This document shows, one piece after another, positions 1 through 4,946 of a stretch of DNA of 6,149 nucleotides. The notes below the pieces were generated by a model that searched no databases, was not told the DNA's origin, and saw only the letters and a program-made list of their open reading frames with translations. Numbering within the stretch: the stretch's first letter is position 1; every line of letters begins with the position of its first letter. Location of the stretch: the NCBI GenBank assembly GCA_963980215.1, contig CAXBYZ010000032.1:1-6149 (forward strand). Direction: 5' to 3'. This stretch comes from CAXBYZ01 sp963980215 (GTDB lineage Bacteria > Patescibacteriota > Microgenomatia > UBA1400 > CG1-02-47-37). A program made the translations under genes and the position numbers.

Positions 1-2299
1 TAGTAGTACCGTTGCCATCAAGAAGAGTACCGGGAGTCCAGACGTCTGGATCGATTTCGTCGGTTTTTAGTAGGCCAGAGGAGTTGAGGATGACGACCGA
101 GTCATCTGTGTCAGCACCTAGGTTGGGAGTAGTGAGGGTGCCGGAGAGGTAAGTGTTGCCAAGGACAGCTAGTTTGTAGACACCGGGATTGGTGGTACCG
201 ATACCAATATTAGTGCCGTCGTCGTAAAGAATTGAGTTGGTGAGGGTAGAAGCGGAGGACCACTTGGAGAGGTAGTTAGTAGTACCAGAACCGGTAAGGG
301 AGCTTGAAGTGAGAGAACCAATAGCGGTGTCTAGATCTCCTAAAGCTCCTTGGACGGTGGTATCTGAGACATAACTAAAACCAGCGTCGTTCATCCCCAC
401 CAGAGTCCCACCGGCAGTAGTACCAATCCCAACCGAGCCAATGAAGAGGTTGGAGGTATTTAAGTTACCAGAGACTTCTAGTTTGTAGTTGGGTGCGGTG
501 GTGCCAAGACCGACATTATCTGTGGAAGTGGTGAGGTAGATATCTGTGCCTGAGTCTGTCCAGCCGGCGGCAGAGGTAATGGTAGGTAGGTCTCCTACTT
601 GAATGGCGCTAGCCACAAACCTAGTACCATTACCTCTTAAATATTGACCGCTAGAGGCTGTATTGTTGATCATGTAGCCAGAACTGGAGTTGACGTTGAT
701 ATCTCCATTAACGTCTAGTTTTTGAGCAGGAGAAGTAGTGCCTAAACCAATATTTGAGCCGTTGTCATAGAAGAGGGAGTTGGTGATTGTGTCTGAATCT
801 GAGAACTTGGATAGATAAGAGGCAGTGCCAGAGCCATCGATACTGGAACTTGAAGATTGAGTGACCCAGTCTAAGTTACCACTACCATCGGTTTTTAGGA
901 TTTGATTGGCAGAGCCATCATCTTCGGGCCAAGTGTACTCAACGGTGTTGATAGTAGTCGAGCCGGTAACAGTTAAGTTGCTAGAGATAGTAACGGTGTC
1001 TTTAAATAAACCTTCGTGAGCGGTGAGATCGGCTTCGGAATCAAAACCAAAAGTAGTGTCTCCCAGTAATCCAAGACCTCCAGAAATAGTCAGGTAGTTA
1101 TTGGTTGTGTTAGTGATGTACTCGCCATTTTGATTAAAGGTGAGGGTGCCAGAGATAGAAGCATCGCCGGCTAAATTTAGACTTAAGTCTGGGTTAGCAA
1201 GATCAATAAAGTAGTTAGAGTCGGCGGTGTCGATAAGCTTGGGTGCGTAGAGATTGCCAAGAACTTGAGTGGTTTGAGATAAGGTGACAGGGTAGGTAGC
1301 GTCGTCATTAATTTTTAAAAGAGATTGAGAAGCACCGCCAGTGACTTCAAAAATACTTGATTCTCCGGCTAGATTGATACGAAGGGAAGTAGCTGAAGAG
1401 GTTGCCGAGTTGCCAAGAGAGATATTAATATCTTGGCTTTGAGCGTCAAGGGTGGTGTTACCGGTATCGTATAAAGCTTGAAGCGAGCCAGAGCCAGAAG
1501 CGTTTTGGTTCAGCTCAATCCAATCAAGGCCGTCAAAGTACATAAGGTTTCCGGTTGAGGAGTCGACGTATTGACGTCCGATTTGAGATTCAGGCTGATC
1601 GCTGGGAAGAAGTTGGAGATAGTTGGTTGCAATACCTCCCTCAATAAGTGCGTTGTTTTTGATATATAAGTTACCATTTTGATCTAGAAAGGATAGGGTT
1701 CCGGAGTCGATCCCGATAGTGATTTGTCCATCTAGAAAGCTGGCTACTCGTGGAAGAGCCACCTCGATTTGTTGGTCTGTGAGGTCAAGTTGTTGGATAG
1801 AAGGGGAGGTGATTTTGTCTGAGGAGTTTAAGAGGTTGTATCCAAGAAGACCTAGAGAAGTAAAGATAGCTAAGACAGATCCATAGACGAAGGCTTTTTG
1901 AAGAGTAGGGTTTTTTAACCAGGGAATGGAGTTTGATAGGGTGGGAAAAGTGGGAACAGAAAGAGGTTTTGATATTCCTTCAAGTCCGGACCTTAATTGA
2001 GTTTGAGTATAGGGAAGTTTGAGTTTTCCATCACGAGTCCAACGGCGAACGGTAGCTTTTGAAACATGGAGTTTTTTGGCAACTTGGTTAATGGTTAGTA
2101 TTTGAGTTGATTTAAGGTTTAAAACCTTAAATGTGCTACCGGACTTAATGGCTTTTAGTTTTGTGATGTCAGCTTCAGAGTAGCGACGTTGATTTCCAAG
2201 AGTTCTAGCAGGAATATGTTTACCAGATTCTTCCCAACGGCGTAAAGTTTTGGGGTGAAGATTGAGTTTTTTGGCAGCTTGGGCAATGGTGAAAGTCAC
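1..2299 (-). CDS. Membrane-anchored HTH / tail-fibre-like surface protein (3' end beyond window)
   Basis: This frame is open from a GTG at 2299 to the left edge, giving 766 residues with no stop. The GTG is the only plausible start: an in-frame TAA lies directly before it, and AGAGG (2312-2308) sits 8 nt upstream. Residues 4-50 form a MerR-type helix-turn-helix (AQAAKKLNLHPKTLRRWEESG, then the NQRRY wing). Residues 69-98 form a second, shorter excisionase-like HTH (INQVAKKLHVSKATVRRW). A hydrophobic span at about 136-157 follows. The rest is Ser/Thr/Gly/Asn-rich and looks like a phage-tail-fibre or adhesin shaft, with repeated units such as YLSKxSxSxTxTNSxxYDxGxNIGxGTTxP. By the positive-inside rule the HTH part is cytoplasmic and the fibre extracellular. 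Such fibres often end in an S74 chaperone domain, which would be outside the window. The exact function is unknown; a membrane-bound one-component regulator or a surface adhesin both fit. Confidence 0.85.
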   Translation of the reverse strand, partial: MTFTIAQAAKKLNLHPKTLRRWEESGKHIPARTLGNQRRYSEADITKLKAIKSGSTFKVLNLKSTQILTINQVAKKLHVSKATVRRWTRDGKLKLPYTQTQLRSGLEGISKPLSVPTFPTLSNSIPWLKNPTLQKAFVYGSVLAIFTSLGLLGYNLLNSSDKITSPSIQQLDLTDQQIEVALPRVASFLDGQITIGIDSGTLSFLDQNGNLYIKNNALIEGGIATNYLQLLPSDQPESQIGRQYVDSSTGNLMYFDGLDWIELNQNASGSGSLQALYDTGNTTLDAQSQDINISLGNSATSSATSLRINLAGESSIFEVTGGASQSLLKINDDATYPVTLSQTTQVLGNLYAPKLIDTADSNYFIDLANPDLSLNLAGDASISGTLTFNQNGEYITNTTNNYLTISGGLGLLGDTTFGFDSEADLTAHEGLFKDTVTISSNLTVTGSTTINTVEYTWPEDDGSANQILKTDGSGNLDWVTQSSSSSIDGSGTASYLSKFSDSDTITNSLFYDNGSNIGLGTTSPAQKLDVNGDINVNSSSGYMINNTASSGQYLRGNGTRFVASAIQVGDLPTITSAAGWTDSGTDIYLTTSTDNVGLGTTAPNYKLEVSGNLNTSNLFIGSVGIGTTAGGTLVGMNDAGFSYVSDTTVQGALGDLDTAIGSLTSSSLTGSGTTNYLSKWSSASTLTNSILYDDGTNIGIGTTNPGVYKLAVLGNTYLSGTLTTPNLGADTDDSVVILNSSGLLKTDEIDPDVWTPGTLLDGNGTT
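138..840 (-). repeat. Fibre-type amino-acid repeats in the surface protein
   Basis: Within the leftward gene, similar protein units recur. One begins GSGTASYLSKFSDSDTITNS and continues to NIGLGTTSPAQKLDVNGDI (about 838-698). Another begins GSGTTNYLSKWSSASTLTNS and continues to NIGIGTTNPGVYKLAVLGN (about 296-150). A shorter one between them reads NVGLGTTAPNYKLEVSGNL, with a nearby SVGIGTT (about 520-410). The N-[IV]-G-[IL]-G-T-T-x-P-x-x-K-L-x-V motif is typical of long beta-structured phage-tail-fibre and bacterial surface-fibre shafts. Repeat borders are approximate because they were read by eye. Confidence 0.75.
2110..2132. repeat. Perfect 11-bp-arm palindrome inside the HTH gene (KVLNL motif)
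   Basis: The arms at 2110-2120 and 2122-2132 are exact reverse complements around a single base at 2121. On the coding (minus) strand it reads ATTTAAGGTTTTAAACCTTAAAT and encodes FKVLNLK, residues 57-63, in the linker between the two HTH domains. The core AAG GTT nnn AAC CTT recurs in the same phase at 5063-5077 and, decayed, at 4215-4229. Confidence 0.7.
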
Positions 2300-2307
2300 T
2301 TATATTA

Positions 2308-2312
2308 CCTCT
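2308..2312 (-). promoter_or_regulatory. Ribosome binding site for the HTH/fibre gene
   Basis: AGAGG on the minus strand lies 8 nt before the GTG at 2299. With the in-frame TAA immediately before the GTG, it settles the start of the leftward gene. Confidence 0.7.
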
Positions 2313-2356
2313 GTTAGTGTCTAAGTTTGTACATAACTTGGACTGTTTTCACGAAC

Positions 2357-2384
2357 ATATATAGTTTCAGTATCTACTATATAT
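2357..2384. promoter_or_regulatory. Inverted repeat, candidate operator in the divergent promoter region
   Basis: ATATATAGT (2357-2365) and ACTATATAT (2376-2384) are perfect 9-bp inverted arms separated by 10 nt. The site overlaps the spacer and -10 of the predicted leftward promoter. A dyad in this position is where MerR-type regulators often bind, and the leftward gene encodes HTH domains, so autoregulation is a reasonable inference. The arms are very AT-rich, so some symmetry by chance is possible. Confidence 0.45.
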
Positions 2385-2397
2385 AATAGTCTGTCAA
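2369..2397 (-). promoter_or_regulatory. Predicted sigma70-type promoter for the HTH/fibre gene
   Basis: On the minus strand a perfect TTGACA -35 (2397-2392) is followed after 17 nt by GATACT (2374-2369), 4 of 6 matches to the -10 consensus. Transcription would begin near 2362, leaving a leader of about 60 nt before the GTG. Confidence 0.55.
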
Positions 2398-2420
2398 CAA
2401 GGAAAAGATTGGTGTATCAG

Positions 2421-2453
2421 GCTAAATTTATGATGTTGTAAGATATATTTAGC
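2421..2453. repeat. Inverted repeat upstream of mreB
   Basis: GCTAAAT (2421-2427) and ATTTAGC (2447-2453) are perfect inverted arms. Extended inward to 2431 and 2443 the arms pair at 10 of 11 positions, leaving an 11-nt loop. It lies between the two divergent promoters and could be a second protein-binding site. No T-run follows, so it does not look like a terminator. Confidence 0.35.
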
Positions 2454-2495
2454 TATAGATAAGTTAATGTGTGAGATAGATTTTATGATCCTTAT

Positions 2496-2504
2496 TGATA
2501 TACT
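2496..2504 (+). promoter_or_regulatory. Predicted extended -10 promoter for mreB
   Basis: TGATATACT has the TG-n-TATACT form of an extended -10 element (hexamer 5 of 6 to consensus). No good -35 is visible, which extended -10 promoters tolerate. Transcription would start near 2511, about 45 nt before the GTG start. Confidence 0.4.
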
Positions 2505-2555
2505 TTGATATGGGAACGGAGTTGGTGGTTGAGAAAATAAAGGGTAGATGGTAAA

Positions 2556-3647
2556 GTGGATTTTGATATGCAGTTATCAAAAAAAATTGGAATAGATTTG
2601 GGTACGGCCAATAGTGTAGTTTTTGTGGAAGATAAAGGAATTGTTTTAGAAGAGCCAACGGTAGTGGCAGTGACAGTGGAAGACAATAAAGTAGTGGCGG
2701 TGGGAAATGAAGCAAAAGAAATGCTTGGTCGAACTCCAGATTCTATTACAGCTAGTCGACCAATGCGGGATGGAGTGATTGCCGACTATGTGGTGACTGA
2801 AGCCATGCTTCGTTATTTTATTCAAAAAGTGGCTGGGAAGAGATTCTTTTTTAAGCCAGAAGTGATGATCTGTGTGCCAGCTGGTTGTACTCAGGTAGAG
2901 AAAAGGGCGGTTGAAGATGCTACTTATAGTGCCGGAGCTAAGGAAGTTTTTGTGATTCACGAGCCTTTTGCGGCTGCACTTGGAGCTGGGATTGCGGTAG
3001 GTGAGGCAAGTGGGAACATGATTGTAGATATGGGTGGAGGCTCGGCTGAAGCGGCAGTGATTTCTCTTGGTGGAGTGGTGGTTAGTAAGAGTATTCGGGT
3101 GTCCGGTAATGCTTTGGATGATGCAATTGCTACCTATATAAGAAAGAAACATAGCTTGATAATAGGCGATCAAACAGCTGAGCAGATAAAACTGACTATT
3201 GGAAGAGCGATGCCTAATGAAAAGGCAGTGGAACGAGTTCAAGAGGGATCCGGCTTCAAAGCTAAAGCTTCGAAAACGGATCCAACACCCAAGACTTTAA
3301 AGTCTATGCGGGTTAAGGGTAGAGACAGCATACAAGGATTGCCAAAAACCGTTCAGATAACAGATGAAGAAGTAGAAGAAGCCTTGAGGCCAAAGTTGTT
3401 GCAGATAATAGGGATGGTAAAGTCGGTTTTAGAAGAGATTCCGCCGGAATTGGCCAGTGATATTATAGATAAGGGTATAGTGATGAGTGGGGGAACAGCT
3501 CTGCTAAATAACTTTGATAAGTTATTGACCAAAGAAACTGGAGTACCGTGTCATGTGGCTGAAGATGCTCTTTTGTGTGTAGCCAAAGGGACCGGAATTG
3601 CTTTGGATAACTTGGAACTTTATAAGCGAGCGATTAGCAAAAGATAA
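2556..3647 (+). CDS. mreB: Rod shape-determining protein MreB with in-frame insert
   Basis: MreB is the bacterial actin homologue. It forms ATP-dependent filaments under the membrane that guide lateral cell-wall synthesis. Visible actin-fold motifs: phosphate 1 IGIDLGTANS (11-20), the MLGRTP and RPMRDGVIADY block (56-78), HEPFAAALGAG (135-145), phosphate 2 VDMGGGSAE (157-165), and the adenosine region MSGGTALLNNFDKLL (310-324) with CVAKGTG (341-347). Two family positions differ: the usual EEP is HEP and the usual GGGTTE is GGGSAE. Residues 224-248 form an insert absent from ordinary MreB, between AMPNEK and KSMRVKGRD, which are normally almost adjacent (subdomain IIB). Without it the length is about 338, normal for the family. 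The start is GTG at 2556, with AGGG 11 nt upstream; ATG at 2568 (MQLSKKIGIDLG) is an equally good start by homology. No mreC or mreD follows. Confidence 0.93.
   Translation: MDFDMQLSKKIGIDLGTANSVVFVEDKGIVLEEPTVVAVTVEDNKVVAVGNEAKEMLGRTPDSITASRPMRDGVIADYVVTEAMLRYFIQKVAGKRFFFKPEVMICVPAGCTQVEKRAVEDATYSAGAKEVFVIHEPFAAALGAGIAVGEASGNMIVDMGGGSAEAAVISLGGVVVSKSIRVSGNALDDAIATYIRKKHSLIIGDQTAEQIKLTIGRAMPNEKAVERVQEGSGFKAKASKTDPTPKTLKSMRVKGRDSIQGLPKTVQITDEEVEEALRPKLLQIIGMVKSVLEEIPPELASDIIDKGIVMSGGTALLNNFDKLLTKETGVPCHVAEDALLCVAKGTGIALDNLELYKRAISKR
3226..3299 (+). repeat. Palindromic coding repeat, copy 1 (inside mreB)
   Basis: This 74-nt segment matches 4977-5050 at 65 positions, including the first 36 bases without a difference. 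It encodes VERVQEGSGFKAKASKTDP and a few more residues. GGATCCG (3246-3252) and CGGATCC (3277-3283) are perfect inverted arms; on the same dyad TTC/GAA (3255-3257 with 3272-3274) and AAGC/GCTT (3259-3262 with 3267-3270) pair, closing on a TAAA loop. In all, 14 of 17 positions pair. It coincides with the MreB insert and is about 25 codons, so it keeps the frame. Confidence 0.85.
3292..3305. repeat. Perfect 14-bp palindrome at the 3' edge of repeat copy 1
   Basis: AGACTTTAAAGTCT is its own reverse complement. It straddles the end of the insert and the resumption of normal MreB sequence. The left half belongs to the repeat (copy 2 has AGACCTTA), the right half to mreB. Confidence 0.6.
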
Positions 3648-3655
3648 GACGTGGA

Positions 3656-3716
3656 TTTAGATAGTTAGTCGTATTGATAAAAATACATCTAAAGATTTTC
3701 ATAAGCTAGGCTTTTT
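3656..3716 (+). terminator. Possible terminator region after mreB
   Basis: Just past the mreB stop, TTTAGAT (3656-3662) pairs with ATCTAAA (3687-3693), enclosing GTATT/AATAC (3671-3675 with 3682-3686). Downstream, AAGC-TAG-GCTT (3703-3713) is a short hairpin followed by TTT (3714-3716). The hairpins are AT-rich or short and the T-run is weak, so termination here is uncertain. Confidence 0.35.
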
Positions 3717-3734
3717 GATATATTTGATGAATCT

Positions 3735-3815
3735 AGAGATTAAAGAATAAGAAGATAATAAAGACTAAAAAGAAATAGAAGATAATAAAGAGATTAAAGT
3801 TATTTAAGTTTATGA
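3735..3815 (+). repeat. Degenerate 27-bp tandem repeat upstream of the envelope operon
   Basis: Three consecutive 27-nt units start at 3735, 3762 and 3789. Units 1 and 2 match at 21 of 27 positions and share AGAAGATAATAAAGA (3750-3764 and 3777-3791). Units 1 and 3 share AGAGATTAAAG exactly at a spacing of 54. The third unit decays after its first half. All are AT- and purine-rich. They could be repeated binding sites or slippage products. Confidence 0.5.
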
Positions 3816-3835
3816 AGAATATATAGATTTGATAC

Positions 3836-3865
3836 TTGACAAAGAGAATAAAGATAAGAGATACT
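3836..3865 (+). promoter_or_regulatory. Predicted promoter of the four-gene operon
   Basis: A perfect TTGACA -35 (3836-3841) is followed after 18 nt by GATACT (3860-3865), the same two hexamers as in the predicted leftward promoter at 2397-2369. Initiation 6-8 nt downstream would fall at about 3872, the A of the ATG, so the transcript could be leaderless. If so, the TTG at 3836 is promoter sequence and not a start codon. Confidence 0.45.
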
Positions 3866-3871
3866 GATCAT

Positions 3872-4168
3872 ATGCAGAATAAACTCAGGAGACTGAGCTA
3901 TAACCAGTTGGTGGTATTAGGGGTGTTTTTGAGTTTGGTGGGTAAAGTGGTGACGGTGAATCAGTTGGAGAGTAAAACCAAGTTAACAGGTAAATCTTTG
4001 GGTGGAGTCTTGTCTTCGTTATCTCGTACCAAGTTTAGGAGTATTTCGTTAATTGAACCGGTAGGTAGAGCTAGAGATGGAGTAGGTCTTAGGTGGAAGT
4101 TGCAAACTAGTATACTTGATGTTGATAAAGCCAAGAAAGAAGTAAATCAATTATTAAAGAGTTATTAA
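3872..4168 (+). CDS. Small winged-helix-like protein, 98 aa
   Basis: I do not recognise a named family. The protein (MQNKLRRLSYNQ...) shows no membrane span or signal peptide. The pattern of an initial helix (SYNQLVVLGVFLSL), then TVNQLESKTKLTGKSLGGVLSSLSR as a helix-turn-helix-like pair, then ISLIEPVGRARDGVGLRWKL as a strand-turn-strand wing suggests a winged-helix fold, so a DNA-binding regulator is possible. It is basic in its N-terminal half. The ATG at 3872 is preferred; the frame extends up to a TTG at 3836 (110 aa), but that TTG lies in a TTGACA promoter element and lacks a well-placed ribosome site. The stop is separated from the next ATG by one base, so the two genes are probably co-translated. 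Confidence 0.72.
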   Translation: MQNKLRRLSYNQLVVLGVFLSLVGKVVTVNQLESKTKLTGKSLGGVLSSLSRTKFRSISLIEPVGRARDGVGLRWKLQTSILDVDKAKKEVNQLLKSY

Positions 4169-4169
4169 T

Positions 4170-4946
4170 ATGAATATATTTTCAAACAACCAAGGTTTAA
4201 AACTAAAACATCGGAAAGTTCGGAACCTGATAAAAATAGGAGTAAGAGTTTTAGCTGGATTGGTGGTAAGCTTGGTAGTGACGATTGGATTAGGAGTGGG
4301 GTTGGCGGTTAAATCGGCAAGCCAGGTGTATCAGAGTTTAGATTTGATAACCAAAGGTGAGGTGGGAATTAGTCAAGTGGAAGCGAGTGAAATTAAGGCG
4401 GTATATCAGTTAAACCAAGGTTGGAACTTGGTAGCCTTTCCGGTAAAACCAGTTAATTTTAGAAACGCCTCTGGTTTGATTTTGGATGTAGCTAAAAAAG
4501 GTGGCTATGTGACGACGGTGAGTAAGTGGGATGGGGATCGGTGGATTGAGTTTGTTCAAAGGGGTAAGGATCAATTTGGGTTTGATTTTGAGATTACTCC
4601 GGGTCAAGCTTACTTTTTGCAAAACCAAAAAGAGGTAAGTTGGCAAGTTATTGGTGAGCCGGTGTTGGCTAAAGACTTGAATGAATATCGTCTGGAGAAA
4701 GGTTGGAACACGATTGGGTTATTGGATGAGAGCTTGGATGCCAGACAAGTGATTGATGGGATTAATCAAGGAGTTGAGCGAGCGACGGTAATTGACTGGT
4801 GGACAACGGCTGGTAATTGGGAGTTATTTATTAAGAGATTGTACTCTGCTGATGACGTTCAGGAGTATGGGGAGAATTTTAAGATAGATAGAAGCAAGGG
4901 TTACATGATTTTTGTCAATGAATCGGTGGATTGGAGGGTAAGATGA
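4170..4946 (+). CDS. Membrane-anchored protein with two GWN-type repeats, 258 aa
   Basis: A basic cytoplasmic N-terminus (KLKHRKVRNLIK) precedes one membrane span at about 25-47; the rest should be extracellular. The outer part contains two related units of about 85 residues. Unit 1 (about 78-161) opens with LNQGWNLVAFPV, has VSKWDGDRWIEF in the middle, and closes with PGQAYFLQNQKEVSWQVIG. Unit 2 (about 172-257) opens with LEKGWNTIGLL, has IDWWTTAGNWELF, and closes with KGYMIFVNESVDWRV. Domains opening with GWNL and closing with GxAYFL/GYMIFV occur in many surface proteins of bacteria and archaea; their ligand is generally unknown. AAAGAG 8 nt before the ATG is the ribosome site. The stop overlaps the next gene's start (ATGA, 4943-4946). 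An outer-surface structural or binding role is inferred. Confidence 0.82.
   Translation: MNIFSNNQGLKLKHRKVRNLIKIGVRVLAGLVVSLVVTIGLGVGLAVKSASQVYQSLDLITKGEVGISQVEASEIKAVYQLNQGWNLVAFPVKPVNFRNASGLILDVAKKGGYVTTVSKWDGDRWIEFVQRGKDQFGFDFEITPGQAYFLQNQKEVSWQVIGEPVLAKDLNEYRLEKGWNTIGLLDESLDARQVIDGINQGVERATVIDWWTTAGNWELFIKRLYSADDVQEYGENFKIDRSKGYMIFVNESVDWRVR
4215..4229 (+). repeat. Decayed copy of the KVRNL palindrome
   Basis: AAAGTTCGGAACCTG matches 5063-5077 at 13 of 15 bases and encodes KVRNL (residues 16-20) in the same phase. Only the central GTTC/GAAC remains as a perfect inverted pair. Like the copy in the next gene, it lies on the cytoplasmic side just before the membrane span. Confidence 0.5.
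4933..4937 (+). promoter_or_regulatory. Strong Shine-Dalgarno deciding the start at 4943
   Basis: GGAGG, 5 nt before the ATG at 4943, favours that start over the in-frame TTG at 4931, which would overlap the site itself. Confidence 0.75.

Noticed and set aside
1982..1994. AAGTCCGGACCTT as a further copy of the KV-x-NL palindrome
   Set aside because: The core is TCCGGA, the arms mismatch at the second outer position, and the encoded residues (RSGLEG) are unrelated.
2382..2387. Plus-strand TATAAT as the mreB promoter
   Set aside because: No acceptable -35 lies 16-18 nt upstream, and it falls in an AT-rich inverted repeat where such matches are expected. The extended -10 at 2496 is nearer and better.
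2646..3242. Long minus-strand open frame opposite mreB
   Set aside because: It lies opposite clearly conserved MreB codons, has low-complexity His/Ser-rich sequence and no recognisable domain; it is an antisense shadow.
3246..3283. Paired GGATCC sites as a cloning or vector artefact
   Set aside because: The surrounding 74 nt recurs in a diverged form at 4977-5050, where the right-hand site is GGACCC. Divergence with a compensatory pair points to natural evolution.
4192..4203. AAGGTTTAAAAC at the start of the GWN gene as another palindrome copy
   Set aside because: It matches 2114-2125 over 12 bases, but the right arm is missing and the reading phase differs, so chance in AT-rich DNA is likely.
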